Below are positions 42,181-52,032 of a DNA stretch of 64,000 bases, in pieces. Origin of the DNA: Acidiphilium sp. 37-60-79 (lineage in GTDB: Bacteria; Pseudomonadota; Alphaproteobacteria; Acetobacterales; Acetobacteraceae); assembly GCA_002279355.1 (NCBI GenBank), contig NCBV01000037.1, positions 33,894 through 97,893 of the forward strand. The letters are read 5' to 3'. The position numbers were made by a program, and so were the translations under genes. A model generated the notes under the pieces. That model searched no databases and was not told the DNA's origin. It was given only the letters and a program-made list of their open reading frames with translations. The stretch's first letter is position 1. Each line of letters begins with the position of its first letter.

Positions 42181-42546
42181 TCAGGCGGCAGCGCTGCGTT
42201 GCATCCAGGCTTGGCACCAGCCGCCGGCGCTGATGGGGCCGGCGACGAGGTGGCAGTGGCTGGTGGTGCTGCCGGGGCTGGGGGGTTTGAACCAGATGCA
42301 GGCGCCGCAGACTTCGCCGCCATGGGGGATGTCGATATAGCCGACGGCGGCTTTGGAGAGGGTTGGCACCATCGATTTCAACTTGGCCCCGGTTGGCGTT
42401 GGCGTTGGCGTGGGCGTTGCGGCGCGGGCGATTGCGGCAATTCCGCTCACTGCAGCCGTTGCGGTAGCCGTGGCGGTGATGGTGGCGGTGATCGCGGCGC
42501 GGGCCAGAAAATGACGGCGGCGGAGCCGGGTCGGTGCGAAAGACAT
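42181..42546 (-). CDS. High-potential iron-sulfur protein (HiPIP), Tat-exported
   Basis: 121 residues. Twin-arginine signal RLRRRHFLARAA, then a mature domain with four Cys: GEVCGAC, HCHLV and GGWCQAW, the HiPIP [4Fe-4S] pattern ending in the GWC motif. Starts 12 bases after the cytochrome c stop with AGGAGC upstream, so the two are co-transcribed. Probably a periplasmic electron carrier for the cytochrome. Confidence 0.85.
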   Translation of the reverse strand: MSFAPTRLRRRHFLARAAITATITATATATAAVSGIAAIARAATPTPTPTPTGAKLKSMVPTLSKAAVGYIDIPHGGEVCGACIWFKPPSPGSTTSHCHLVAGPISAGGWCQAWMQRSAAA

Positions 42547-42558
42547 TGATGGCTCCTG

Positions 42559-44322
42559 TTAGTAATTCACGGTGGTGAGGGCGATTTGCGCATCGAGGGT
42601 GCGGCCTTTGCCCACCGGGCCGTACAGGCGCAGGCTGGTGATGTGGTTGGCGGTGTAGTTTTGCTGGAGGCGAAGCGCGATCCGCTTGGTTTTGCCGTTG
42701 ATGGTGGCGAGGCCGATGAGTTGGTTGCCGTGATCCGCGCAAGCGCCCGCGATTTGGACGGGGCGTTTGCCGTATTCGGTGGCGAGTGAAGCGGTCATGC
42801 GGCAATCGGTGCGGTTGCCGTTGAACCAGGCGCGGCCGGTAATGTCGGTGAATCGCCGGGTCGCTTTGCCGTGCTGCAGGGTGGCTTGGGTGCTGCCGGT
42901 ATTGAGATCGATTTCGATGGTTTCCAGCGGGCGCAGGCGTGCGACGGTGCCGGCAGTGGCATCGGGTTTGCCGTGATTGCCCCAGCTGGTGCGGACATAG
43001 TTGGTGATGGCGGCGATTTGCTGATCCGAGAGAATAGCGCCGAAGCGCGGCATGGCGGATTGGTTGTGGTGCCAAGGCTCAAAGCCGCCAAGCATCATCG
43101 CGATGAGATTATCGGGGTTGCCGTTCCAGAGGGCCTGGTTATGGGCAAGGTTGGGGATGTTATTATTCACACCCTCGCCGTTATTTTGGTGACACCGTGC
43201 GCATTCATCGTGATAGAGGGTTTTGCCTGCGGCGATCGAGGTAGTGACCAACGCGGTGTTATCGATGGCGGGGGCGTGGCTTGGTTGGGGTTTGACGGTG
43301 CGTAGATAATCGACGATGTCGCTGACATCCTGTTTGGGCAGGCGGCTGAGACTGTCATCAACCACGGTTTTCATTTTGCCGAACGGCGCCCCGTGGGTCA
43401 TGTCCCCGCCATCGCGCAAATAGGTGAGGATAGCGTGGTTGGACCAGCCGCCGAGACCATCGGATTTGGCATTGGTGATGTTCGGCGCGTACCAGGATTG
43501 CGCGGTGATATGGCCGCCCGCGAGGGTGCGGGTGGCGATGGAGGCCATCGCGATATTGCGCGGCGTGTGACAGGCGTCGCAATGTTCGAGGGCTTGCACC
43601 AGATAGGCGCCATGGCGGGTGTCTTTACTCCAGCCGGGTTGATATTTGACCGGGTGCGGATGGAAAAACAGCAGGCGCCAGGCGAGCAGGCCGGCGCGCA
43701 GATCGGTCGGGAAAACCATGGTGTTGGGGCGATTTTTGATCTGCACGGGGGCGAGGCTGTCGAGATAGGCTTTGATCGCCATGACGTCGGCGCGGGTGAG
43801 TTTGGAATAGGCGGTGTAGGGCATCACCGGATATTGGTATTTGGGAAATACCAGAAGCGAGCGACCGGGATCGATCCCGTTATGCATCGCGTTCCAGAAT
43901 TGCTGATCGGTCCAGCGGCCGATGCCGTCACGTTTGCTGGGCGTGATGTTGGGCGAGAAGACGGTGCCGAACGGGGTGCCGACGGCGCGACCACCGGCAT
44001 AAGCGGGTTCGCCCGCGACGCTGTGGCAGGGCATGCAATCGCCCGCGACGGTGAGAAAATAGCCTTTGCGGATGAGCGCGGCGTGTTGCTGGTTGCCGGA
44101 CAAGGCGCCGGGTGCGGGCAGGTCGGTGCCGGACATGCCCGGTTTCGGGTGAGTCGCAATGTGCGTAGCGGCGGCGGACCAAGTGGTTACACCGGCAGCG
44201 GGCGGGTTTTGCGCGGCGGGCTGGGCGGCCCAGGCGATGGTGATAATCGCGAGAACGGCGCTCACGGCGCCAATCGCGACAATGGGCCGAAGCCCGCGAT
44301 GGCGGGTATATTGGTTGGACAT
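42559..44322 (-). CDS. Three-haem cytochrome c, alcohol dehydrogenase subunit II type
   Basis: 587 residues. N-terminal membrane anchor/signal (IVAIGAVSAVLAIITIAWAA). Three CXXCH sites: CMPCH, CDACH and CARCH, spaced as in the cytochrome subunit of membrane-bound alcohol or gluconate dehydrogenases of acetic acid bacteria. It has an extra C-terminal domain of about 120 residues after the third haem domain (ETIEIDLNTGSTQATLQHGK) not usual in that family. No dehydrogenase subunit is adjacent; the partner is HiPIP. Confidence 0.8.
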   Translation of the reverse strand: MSNQYTRHRGLRPIVAIGAVSAVLAIITIAWAAQPAAQNPPAAGVTTWSAAATHIATHPKPGMSGTDLPAPGALSGNQQHAALIRKGYFLTVAGDCMPCHSVAGEPAYAGGRAVGTPFGTVFSPNITPSKRDGIGRWTDQQFWNAMHNGIDPGRSLLVFPKYQYPVMPYTAYSKLTRADVMAIKAYLDSLAPVQIKNRPNTMVFPTDLRAGLLAWRLLFFHPHPVKYQPGWSKDTRHGAYLVQALEHCDACHTPRNIAMASIATRTLAGGHITAQSWYAPNITNAKSDGLGGWSNHAILTYLRDGGDMTHGAPFGKMKTVVDDSLSRLPKQDVSDIVDYLRTVKPQPSHAPAIDNTALVTTSIAAGKTLYHDECARCHQNNGEGVNNNIPNLAHNQALWNGNPDNLIAMMLGGFEPWHHNQSAMPRFGAILSDQQIAAITNYVRTSWGNHGKPDATAGTVARLRPLETIEIDLNTGSTQATLQHGKATRRFTDITGRAWFNGNRTDCRMTASLATEYGKRPVQIAGACADHGNQLIGLATINGKTKRIALRLQQNYTANHITSLRLYGPVGKGRTLDAQIALTTVNY

Positions 44323-44447
44323 CGAGCACCTCTCCTGTCCTTACGAAAGAGCAGGCAGGCTGGTTTTCAACCCGAATGATGAAGGATTGTCGCCCCAACG
44401 GCCGTGATGACGCGATTGTGAACTGGGCGCGGCGCGGCTAGCCGCCG

Positions 44448-45743
44448 TTATTTGCCGATGCAAAAGGAGCAAAAAACTTGATCGAGGATGTCTTCGACGC
44501 CGATGGTGCCGGTAAGGCGGGCGAGGGCGGTGGCGCAGGTGTGAAGGTCTTGGGCGCGGAGTTCGGCGTCTTGGGTGGTGAGGGCGCGATCGAGGGCGGC
44601 GATCATGTCGCGCAGGCAGGCGGCGTGGCGCGGGCGGGCGAGGGCGGGGGCGCCTTGGCGGTCGGTCAGGCGTGACAATTCGGCGGTGAGGCGGTCGAGC
44701 AGGGTATCGAGGCCGGTGTTGGTTGTTGTGCTGATGGGCAGCAAGGGTGCGGGGATTTCGCCTGTCGCGAGATCGGCTTTGCTGGCGATGTGCAGGGTAG
44801 GGATGGCGGCGGAGAAAAAGGGTGGGGTTGGAAAATCGGGGGCGGGGTGCAAGGCGAGGATGAGGTCCGCCTCGTGGGCGTGGCGCTGGGCGCGGCGCAC
44901 CCCTTCGGCTTCGATCGGGTCGGCGGTGTCGCGCAGGCCGGCGGTGTCGGTGAGTTGGAGCGGGATGCCGGCGATGATCAGGCGCGTGGCGATGGCATCC
45001 CGCGTGGTGCCGGGGGTGGGGGCGACGATCGCGATATCTGATCCGGCAATGGCGTTCAGGAGCGAGGATTTACCCGCGTTGGGCGGGCCGAGGATCACGA
45101 CCGACAAGCCCTCACGCAGCCGTTCGGCGGCGTGGGTGGCGCCCAGCGCGGCGGATAGTTCATCGCGCAGGCTGCGGATCGATTGCAGGAGCGAAAATTC
45201 GGTTTCGGGGGGGAGATCTTCGTCGGCGAAGTCGATGGTGGCGGCGAGTTGGGCCATGGCGTTGATCAGGGTGGTGCGCCATTGTTGGACGGCGCGGCTG
45301 GTTTCGCCGCCGGATTGTTCGAGGGCCATGCGGCGTTGGGCTTCGGTTTCCGCGTCGATCAGGTCGGCGATGCCTTCGGCTTGCAGGAGGTCGATTTTGC
45401 CATTGGCGAAGGCGCGGCGTGAAAATTCGCCGGGCTCGGCGGGGCGGGCGCCGATTGTGACCAGGGCATCGGCGATGGCGGCGCGGACGGCGCGGCCACC
45501 ATGGAGATGGAGTTCGGCGTAATTCTCGCCAGTGACGCTGTGGGGGGCGGGGAACCAGAGCAGCAAGCCCTGATCGATGGTTTGCGCTTGCGCGGTGCGG
45601 AAGCGGCGCAGCGCCGCTTCGCGGGGTTTGGGCAGGGGGCCGGCGAGGGTGATCAAGGCGTCGGGGAGCAAAAATCCGGTGAGGCGGATGATGGTGATCG
45701 CCCCGCCATGGCCGGTGGCGGGGGCAAAAATCAGATCGGTCAT
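44448..45743 (-). CDS. mnmE: tRNA modification GTPase MnmE
   Basis: 431 residues. N-terminal formyl-THF-binding domain ([38 protein letters not shown]), G domain with GPPNAGKSS, DTAGLRD and the C-terminal CxGK motif as CSFCIGK. Works with MnmG. Here mnmG is 13.6 kb away beyond the cassette array, although the two are usually adjacent. Intact. Confidence 0.93.
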   Translation of the reverse strand: MTDLIFAPATGHGGAITIIRLTGFLLPDALITLAGPLPKPREAALRRFRTAQAQTIDQGLLLWFPAPHSVTGENYAELHLHGGRAVRAAIADALVTIGARPAEPGEFSRRAFANGKIDLLQAEGIADLIDAETEAQRRMALEQSGGETSRAVQQWRTTLINAMAQLAATIDFADEDLPPETEFSLLQSIRSLRDELSAALGATHAAERLREGLSVVILGPPNAGKSSLLNAIAGSDIAIVAPTPGTTRDAIATRLIIAGIPLQLTDTAGLRDTADPIEAEGVRRAQRHAHEADLILALHPAPDFPTPPFFSAAIPTLHIASKADLATGEIPAPLLPISTTTNTGLDTLLDRLTAELSRLTDRQGAPALARPRHAACLRDMIAALDRALTTQDAELRAQDLHTCATALARLTGTIGVEDILDQVFCSFCIGK

Positions 45744-46078
45744 TCTGGTCGCGGTGGGGGGAGCAAAAATTCGGTGACGATGTGGCCGCCGATCAGGTCT
45801 TCGGTGAGAATCCGGTCGATGGCCGCGTTATCGGGCGCGCGATACCAGGTGCCGCGCGGATAAATCACCAAGGTCGGGCCGTGTTCGCAGCGATCAAGGC
45901 AACCGGCAGCGTTGATCCGGGTGCTGGGGATGCCGAGTTCCTTGGCGCGGGCTTTCATATAGTCGCGCAATTTTTCGCTGCCTTTGGCGGCGCAGGAGCC
46001 GCGCGGGTGATTGTCCGGGCGGCGATTGCCGCAGATAAAGACGTGGTTTTCGAAATAGGGTAATGCGGTCTCGGTCAT
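45740..46078 (-). CDS. Thioredoxin-like [2Fe-2S] ferredoxin
   Basis: 112 residues. Cys positions [28 protein letters not shown] and VIYPRGTWY match the stand-alone thioredoxin-like ferredoxin family. Overlaps the mnmE start by four bases, so same transcript. Confidence 0.88.
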   Translation of the reverse strand: MTETALPYFENHVFICGNRRPDNHPRGSCAAKGSEKLRDYMKARAKELGIPSTRINAAGCLDRCEHGPTLVIYPRGTWYRAPDNAAIDRILTEDLIGGHIVTEFLLPPPRPE

Positions 46079-46139
46079 GCTGCTCTCATGGTGGCGGAGT
46101 GACCATCTAGCGGTGGAAACAGGATTTAGGAAGCGCGCG

Positions 46140-48197
46140 ATGGCTCGGAATAGTTTGGCGGATGCGACCTCCCCTTATTTGTTGCAGCATGCGCATAATC
46201 CGGTGGATTGGCTACCTTGGAGCGCGGAGGCGTTGGCGCGGGCGGCGGCGGAGCAGAAATTGGTGCTGCTCTCAATTGGGTATGCGGCGTGCCATTGGTG
46301 CCATGTGATGGCGCATGAGAGTTTTGAAAATCCGGCGATTGCGGCGCTGATGAACGAGCATTTCATCAATATCAAGGTGGATCGCGAGGAGCGGCCGGAC
46401 ATCGATCATATTTACATGCAGGCCTTGCAGGCGATGGGCGAGCAGGGTGGCTGGCCGTTGACGATGTTTTTGACGCCAGAGGGGGCGCCGGTGTTTGGGG
46501 GCACGTATTTTCCACCGGAGCCGCGCTGGGGGCGGCCTGGATTTCCGCAGATTTTGGAGGGTTTGGCCGAAGGCTGGGCGCAGGATCGCGAGCGGATCGC
46601 GCAAAGCGGGGCGGCGTTGTTGCGGCGGGTGTTGGCGCGGGGCGAACCGGCGGTGGGCGGGGCGTTGACGCGGGCGGATTTGATTGCGGTGGCGGATCGG
46701 TTTGTGGGGATGGTGGATTGGGAGGATGGCGGGTTGCGGGGCGCGCCGAAATTTCCGAATCCGCCGATTTTTCGGTTTTTATGGAGCGAATATGCCGGCT
46801 CGGCGCGCCATGAGGCGGGGGCGGCGGTCGGGCTGCTGCTGGCGCGAATGGCGCAGGGGGGGATTTGGGATCATTTGGGGGGCGGATTTGCGCGCTATGC
46901 GACGGATGCGGAATGGTTAGTGCCGCATTTTGAAAAAATGCTGTATGACAATGCATTATTGCTCGATTTGCTCGCGCTGGTGCAGGCGGCAGAACCGGAT
47001 TTATTGTTCGCCGCGCGGGCTGATGAGCTGGTGGGCTGGCTGCTGCGCGATATGCGCGCCGAGGGCGATGCGCAGGATGATGGTGCGGTGGCATTCGCGG
47101 CCTCCGAGGATGCGGATAGCGAAGGCGAGGAGGGCAAATTTTACGTCTGGACGCGGCGTGAGATTGAATCGGTGCTTGGCGAGGATTTGGCAAGTTTTGA
47201 AGCGCATTATCCGTGTCCGGAGGGGGGGAATTGGGAGGAGCGGATTATTCTGACCCGCGCCACGCATCCGGAGGATGCGGCTACCGAGGCACAATTGGCG
47301 GGCTTGCGCGCGCGGCTGCTGGCGGCGCGTGATCGGCGGGTGCGGCCAGGGCGGGATGATAAAATCCTCGCCGATTGGAACGGCCTCGCCATCGCGGCGT
47401 TGGTGCGTGCGAGTGCGGTGTTTGAACGGCCCGACTGGCTGGCGGCGGCGTGGTCCGCTTATCGGGCGGTGGAGGCTTGTTTGGGCGGCGCGGATGGGCG
47501 GTTTGGCCATGCGTTTCGGCGCGGGCGGATTTCCGCCATCGGGCTGCTTGATGATCAGGCCGCGATGCTGCGGGCGATGTTGAGCCTGTATCAGGCCAGT
47601 GGCGATGTTGGTCTGCTCGAAGCGGTGCGGCGCGGGATCGCGGTGACCGAGGCGCGGTTCGGCGATGGGCGCGGCGGGTTTTATTTGGTGGCCGATGATG
47701 CGGCGGATTTGCCGGGCGGGATGCGCCCGCATGGCGGGTTTGACGGGGTCACGCCCGCCGGGGCCGGGCTGATGGTCGAGGTCTATGCGACGCTGTATCT
47801 CTTGACCGGCACAGGCGCGCACCGCGAGCGCGCCGAGCAGATTATCGCGACGATGAGCGGGGAGCGGCGGATTTTATCGGCCTACCCGACCATGCTGGTC
47901 GCGGCGCGGATGCTGGAAGTCGGCGGCTGCGTGGTGATTATTGGTGATCCGGCGCGGGCGGATTTCCGCGCTTTGCATCAAGCCGCTTTACGCGGGTTTG
48001 ATCCGGCCCTCGTTGTCCTGCCGGTGGGCGATGCGAGCGGGCTGGCGCCGACACATCCAGCCTATGGCAAAATGCCGGGTGCGGATGGGCAGGCGGCGGC
48101 CTATTTATGCCGGGCGCAAAGTTGCGCGCCGCCGGTGTTTCGCGCTGAGGATTTGGCGGCGTTGATTGTGCAACCGGGCGGCCGGCGCAATAGCTGA
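46140..48197 (+). CDS. DUF255 thioredoxin-domain protein (YyaL/SPATA20 family)
   Basis: 685 residues from ATG 46140 (upstream in-frame ATG 46077 overlaps the ferredoxin gene). [20 protein letters not shown] and [20 protein letters not shown] with a thioredoxin-type CHWC pair, then [16 protein letters not shown] [20 protein letters not shown]; the rest is a glycosidase-like alpha/alpha toroid. Cytoplasmic, function uncertain. Intact. Confidence 0.88.
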   Translation: MARNSLADATSPYLLQHAHNPVDWLPWSAEALARAAAEQKLVLLSIGYAACHWCHVMAHESFENPAIAALMNEHFINIKVDREERPDIDHIYMQALQAMGEQGGWPLTMFLTPEGAPVFGGTYFPPEPRWGRPGFPQILEGLAEGWAQDRERIAQSGAALLRRVLARGEPAVGGALTRADLIAVADRFVGMVDWEDGGLRGAPKFPNPPIFRFLWSEYAGSARHEAGAAVGLLLARMAQGGIWDHLGGGFARYATDAEWLVPHFEKMLYDNALLLDLLALVQAAEPDLLFAARADELVGWLLRDMRAEGDAQDDGAVAFAASEDADSEGEEGKFYVWTRREIESVLGEDLASFEAHYPCPEGGNWEERIILTRATHPEDAATEAQLAGLRARLLAARDRRVRPGRDDKILADWNGLAIAALVRASAVFERPDWLAAAWSAYRAVEACLGGADGRFGHAFRRGRISAIGLLDDQAAMLRAMLSLYQASGDVGLLEAVRRGIAVTEARFGDGRGGFYLVADDAADLPGGMRPHGGFDGVTPAGAGLMVEVYATLYLLTGTGAHRERAEQIIATMSGERRILSAYPTMLVAARMLEVGGCVVIIGDPARADFRALHQAALRGFDPALVVLPVGDASGLAPTHPAYGKMPGADGQAAAYLCRAQSCAPPVFRAEDLAALIVQPGGRRNS

Positions 48198-48207
48198 GGC
48201 GCGGGTA

Positions 48208-49257
48208 TTAACCTTTCGCAGGCTTCACCACCAGGATCGAGAAACTTCCTGGCGCAAACTCGGTTTTGCCATAGGTTTTGCCTGGTTTGGGCGGGAGAAT
48301 TTTGCTGATCGTGGCGGCGGCGAGGAAAGCGGTTTGGGTGGCTTGATCGAAGGCCATGGTGCGGGCGCTGGGGGCGGTTTTCAGGGTTTGGATGATTTTG
48401 TAGCTGGCCGGGCCCGCGGCGCCGATGATGGTCAAGGTGCCGTCGATGCTTGGCGCGAAGGCGATGTTGGTGTGCGGATCGTAGCGCATCGCATCGCTGA
48501 AGGCGGGGATGGGCAGGAGCGCTAGGCTTTTGCCGGTGGTTGCGGCGATGATGTCCACCCGATGATTGACGCACGAGACAAACAGGCGTTGGCGGGCGCG
48601 ATCAATCGCGAGGCCGACGGGGCCGTGGCAGGCGGGGGCGAGGGAAATGCGCCGGGTGAGGCGCAAGGTGCGGGTGTTGATAACGGCGATTTGATCGGTG
48701 GATTTCAGATTGAGATAGGCGTGGCCACGATCATCGGTCACGATGAATTCGGGGTCGGCGTGGAAGGGGATGGATTGGAGGATGCGCCCGCTGCGCGCAT
48801 CGATGGCGAACAGGCGCTGGCTTTTTTCGTTCGGCGCAAAAACCCGGTCGGTGGCGGGATCAAACGCAATGGCGTCGGGGCCGGGGCCGACATTGATGGT
48901 TTTCAGGATGTGCAGGGAGCGCAAATCGAACATGGTGATCGTGCCCGCGATGCCCGCTGTCGCGAAGCCGCGATTGAGCGCGGGTGCGAGGGCGATGCCG
49001 TGCGCGCCATTGATCGGGGCGATGGTGGCGATGGGTTTGCCGGTGGCGGTGTCGATCACTGCGACACGGTCGCCTTGGGCTGCGAACAGGCGGTGCGCGC
49101 CCGGTTCGGTGGTCAGATAATCCCATTTGACCGGGCCAGGAACCGGAATGCTGCCGGAAACCACGAAATGCGGCGTGTGCGCCGGCGCGCGATGCGGTAG
49201 CACCGCGAGGCCAGTGAGCAGGGCAAATTGGGCGAGCAGGGCAAAGCGGGCGATCAT
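48208..49257 (-). CDS. Exported YVTN-type beta-propeller protein
   Basis: 349 residues from ATG 49257. Signal peptide (LLAQFALLTGLAVLPHRAPA). Repeats such as VAVIDTATGKPIATI, LRSLHILKTINVGPGPDAIAF and QIAVINTRTLRLTRRISL mark a seven-bladed propeller. Periplasmic; role unknown, often near quinoprotein or cytochrome systems. Confidence 0.75.
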   Translation of the reverse strand: MIARFALLAQFALLTGLAVLPHRAPAHTPHFVVSGSIPVPGPVKWDYLTTEPGAHRLFAAQGDRVAVIDTATGKPIATIAPINGAHGIALAPALNRGFATAGIAGTITMFDLRSLHILKTINVGPGPDAIAFDPATDRVFAPNEKSQRLFAIDARSGRILQSIPFHADPEFIVTDDRGHAYLNLKSTDQIAVINTRTLRLTRRISLAPACHGPVGLAIDRARQRLFVSCVNHRVDIIAATTGKSLALLPIPAFSDAMRYDPHTNIAFAPSIDGTLTIIGAAGPASYKIIQTLKTAPSARTMAFDQATQTAFLAAATISKILPPKPGKTYGKTEFAPGSFSILVVKPAKG

Positions 49258-49424
49258 GACGAATCCTGAATTGAGCTGATGGCCGGGTTTGGAATGAAGC
49301 GCGTCGCGATGCAATCGCACGCTGGCAATGTCATCAATTTATCATTTTTCGCGCCCGCCACTTTTTCGTGCCCCCCGTTTTTCACGCAGGTGTCATCGGG
49401 CGGAACCCGCTCAAGGGGTTGCAT

Positions 49425-49463
49425 CCCGGCGATATGCCGACATATACAAGGCATATCGCCGGG
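49425..49463. promoter_or_regulatory. 14-bp-arm palindrome, operator of the Xre-RES module
   Basis: CCCGGCGATATGCC (49425-49438) and GGCATATCGCCGGG (49450-49463) are exact inverted repeats with an 11-bp spacer, ten bases before the antitoxin ATG. TATACA in the spacer may be the promoter -10, so binding would block transcription. Confidence 0.75.
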
Positions 49464-49472
49464 AGTCCGATC

Positions 49473-49874
49473 ATGAACACAGCGAGTCCTATCATGAACA
49501 CAGCATTGAGTGGCCTGGAGGCGGTCCGTGAAATCAGGAGCGGCCTCCCGATCGACCGGGTCGATGAGGCGATCCGCGATGGGTTGGTGACAGCGGTTGA
49601 AATCGACCAATTGGCAGTGCCTCGGAAAACCTTGGCGCATCGTCGGCAAATCGGCCGCTTATCGGTCGAGCAATCGGATCGTTTCGCCCGCTTGCTGCGC
49701 ATCATTGCCACCGCCGAGGATGTGTTCGCCAACCGCGACAAAGCGGCCACCTGGCTCCGCCGCCCGAGCAGTGTTCTGGACGGCCAAGCGCCCTTGCATT
49801 TGCTCGATACCGATGCTGGTGCCCGCGCCGTCGAAGCTTTGCTCACCCAGATTGCGCACGGCATCGCCGCTTGA
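49473..49874 (+). CDS. Xre/DUF2384 antitoxin
   Basis: 133 residues from ATG 49473 with GGGAGT upstream; a nearby second ATGAACACAGC (49494) is an in-frame alternative from a short direct repeat. N-terminal helical DNA-binding part (LAVPRKTLAHRRQIGRLSVE) and C-terminal MbcA/ParS toxin-binding domain (FANRDKAATWLRRPSSVLDG, APLHLLDTDAGARAVEALL). Neutralises and represses the RES toxin gene. Confidence 0.85.
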   Translation: MNTASPIMNTALSGLEAVREIRSGLPIDRVDEAIRDGLVTAVEIDQLAVPRKTLAHRRQIGRLSVEQSDRFARLLRIIATAEDVFANRDKAATWLRRPSSVLDGQAPLHLLDTDAGARAVEALLTQIAHGIAA

Positions 49875-50308
49875 TCACGGCTTGGCGCATCGCCAAGCGG
49901 CGCTATGCGGATTTGTCCGGGTCTGGCGCCAAGCTGGTGGGGGGCCGTTGGAACCGGCCAGGCGCCGCCATTGTCTATACCGCCGATCACCCAGCCTTGG
50001 CGGCGCTGGAAGTCCGGGTCCATCTCGATTTGCCGCCCGACCTGTTGCCCGATGATTTCGTGTTGATGAAAATCGCCCTGCCCGATGAGCCGCCAGAGAC
50101 CCTCACCGAATTTCCCTCCAATCCCCAAGCTTATGGCGATCAATGGTGCGCGCAGGGCCGAACCGCGATCCTGCGCGTGCCCTCTCTGCTGGTGCCTGAT
50201 GCCTTCAATTATCTGCTAAACCCGGCCCATCCGAACGCCGCCAAGGCCAAGCTGATCGCCCTCAAACCGTTCGCTTTCGATACCCGCCTCTGGCGCGGCA
50301 CGCGCTGA
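49871..50308 (+). CDS. RES-domain toxin (NAD+-consuming)
   Basis: 145 residues from TTG 49871, whose TTGA overlaps the antitoxin stop. RES features: TAWRIAKRRYADLSGSGAKL, VGGRWNRPGAAIVYTA and LAALEVRVHLDLPPDLLPDD; the conserved Arg, Tyr and Glu of the active site are present. RES toxins deplete NAD+. Intact pair with the antitoxin. Confidence 0.88.
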   Translation: MITAWRIAKRRYADLSGSGAKLVGGRWNRPGAAIVYTADHPALAALEVRVHLDLPPDLLPDDFVLMKIALPDEPPETLTEFPSNPQAYGDQWCAQGRTAILRVPSLLVPDAFNYLLNPAHPNAAKAKLIALKPFAFDTRLWRGTR

Positions 50309-50335
50309 GCGCGTCCCGCCAATCAACCCAACGCG

Positions 50336-51958
50336 TCAGGCGTGCAGCCCCGGCGCTTCCTGGCCGGTGCGGGCAACATACTCGGTGTAGCCGCCGCCAT
50401 AGAAATGGATGCCATCGGGTGTTAGTTCGAGCACCCGGTTCGACAGGGCGGCCAGAAAATGCCGATCATGCGAAACAAACAGCATGGTGCCCTCGAATTG
50501 GCGCAAGGCGTTGATCAGCATGTCTTTGGTGGCCATATCGAGATGGTTCGTCGGCTCGTCCAGCACCAGGAAATTGGGCGGATCATAGAGCATCAGCGCC
50601 ATCACCAGCCGGGCTTTTTCGCCGCCGGAGAGCACGCGGCAGGGCTTGTCCACCTCATCGCCCGAGAAGCCGAACGCGCCGGCGAGGCTGCGCAGCGCGC
50701 CTTGATTGGCGAGCGGAAAGGCGCTGTCGAGCGTGTCAAACACGCTGCGCTGGCCATCGAGCAGATCCATCGCGTGCTGGGCGAAATAACCAAGCTTGAC
50801 GCTGCCGCCGAGCTTGACCGTGCCCTCATCCGGCGCGGTGCTGCCGGTCACCAGTTTCAGCAGGGTGGATTTGCCTGCGCCATTAACGCCCAGCACGCAG
50901 CAGCGCTCGCGCCGGCGCACCAGCAAATCCAACCCCTGATAAATCGCCCGCTCGCCATAGGCTTTGGACACGCCCCGGAGCAAAACCACATCATCGCCCG
51001 AGCGCGGGGCGGGGGCAAAATCGAACGCGATGGTTTGGCGGCGCTTGGGCGGTTCGACGCGGTCGATTTTTTCGAGTTTTTTCACCCGGCTCTGCACTTG
51101 TGCCGCGTGCGAGGCGCGGGCTTTGAAGCGTTCGATGAAGCTAATTTCTTTGGCCAGCATGGCTTTTTGCCGGTCGAACTGGGCTTGCTGCTGCTTTTCA
51201 TTGAGGGCGCGTTGTTGCTCGTAAAATTCGTAATCCCCCGCATATTCGGCGAGGCTGCCGCCATCGATTTCGATGATTTTATTCACCACCCGGTTCATGA
51301 AGGCGCGATCATGCGAGGTCATCAGCAGCGCGCCATCATAGCCTGCCAGAAATTGTTCCAGCCAGATCAGGCTTTCGAGATCGAGATGGTTGCTCGGCTC
51401 GTCGAGCAGCATGACATCCGGGCGCATCAGCAGGATGCGCGCGAGGGCGACGCGCATTTTCCAGCCGCCGGAGAGATTGCCGACATCGCCCTCCATCATC
51501 TCTTGGCTAAACCCAAGCCCATCGAGCACCTCACGGGCGCGGCCATCGAGCGCATAGCCGCCAAGTTCCTCGAAGCGGGCTTGCACATCGCCAAAGCGTT
51601 CGATGATCGCCTCGAGCTGATCGGCTTGATCAGGGTCGGCCATCGCGGCTTCGAGGTGCGCCAGCTCGGCGGCAATTTCGCTCACCGCTCCCGCGCCATT
51701 CATCACTTCAGCGACGGCGCTGCGCCCGGCCATTTCGCCGACATCCTGACTGAACAGGCCGATGCTGGCCCCGCGCTCGACCAGGATTTGGCCTTCATCG
51801 GGAGCTTCGGCGCCGGTAATCATCCGAAACAAGGTGGTTTTGCCCGCGCCGTTGGGGCCGACCAAGCCGATTTTTTCGCCTTTTTGCAGGGCGGCGGAGG
51901 CTTCGATAAAGACCAGACGTTGGCCGTTTTGCTTGCTGATAGAATCTAGGCGGATCAT
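50336..51958 (-). CDS. ABC-F family ATPase
   Basis: 540 residues from ATG 51958. Two ATPase domains: GPNGAGKTT, LSGGWKMRVALAR, LLDEPSNHLDLES and then GVNGAGKST, LSGGEKARLVMAL, LVLDEPTNHLDMA, joined by a long linker (EFYEQQRALNEKQQQAQFDR). No membrane domains. ABC-F proteins act on the ribosome, in stalled-translation relief or antibiotic resistance. Confidence 0.9.
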   Translation of the reverse strand: MIRLDSISKQNGQRLVFIEASAALQKGEKIGLVGPNGAGKTTLFRMITGAEAPDEGQILVERGASIGLFSQDVGEMAGRSAVAEVMNGAGAVSEIAAELAHLEAAMADPDQADQLEAIIERFGDVQARFEELGGYALDGRAREVLDGLGFSQEMMEGDVGNLSGGWKMRVALARILLMRPDVMLLDEPSNHLDLESLIWLEQFLAGYDGALLMTSHDRAFMNRVVNKIIEIDGGSLAEYAGDYEFYEQQRALNEKQQQAQFDRQKAMLAKEISFIERFKARASHAAQVQSRVKKLEKIDRVEPPKRRQTIAFDFAPAPRSGDDVVLLRGVSKAYGERAIYQGLDLLVRRRERCCVLGVNGAGKSTLLKLVTGSTAPDEGTVKLGGSVKLGYFAQHAMDLLDGQRSVFDTLDSAFPLANQGALRSLAGAFGFSGDEVDKPCRVLSGGEKARLVMALMLYDPPNFLVLDEPTNHLDMATKDMLINALRQFEGTMLFVSHDRHFLAALSNRVLELTPDGIHFYGGGYTEYVARTGQEAPGLHA

Positions 51959-52032
51959 GAAGCCTCGGTGCGGTGAGTGGATGACGGCGTTTAGAGTGTT
52001 TCGCAAAGAGCGAAAATGGGGAAGGCGCAAAA

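Noticed and set aside
42032..43075. 347-codon minus-strand ORF across HiPIP and cytochrome c
   Set aside because: Overlaps two well-supported genes in a different frame; His/Pro/Arg-rich shadow.
46372..47822. Two long minus-strand ORFs opposite the DUF255 gene
   Set aside because: Pro/Arg/His-rich antisense shadows of a well-recognised gene.
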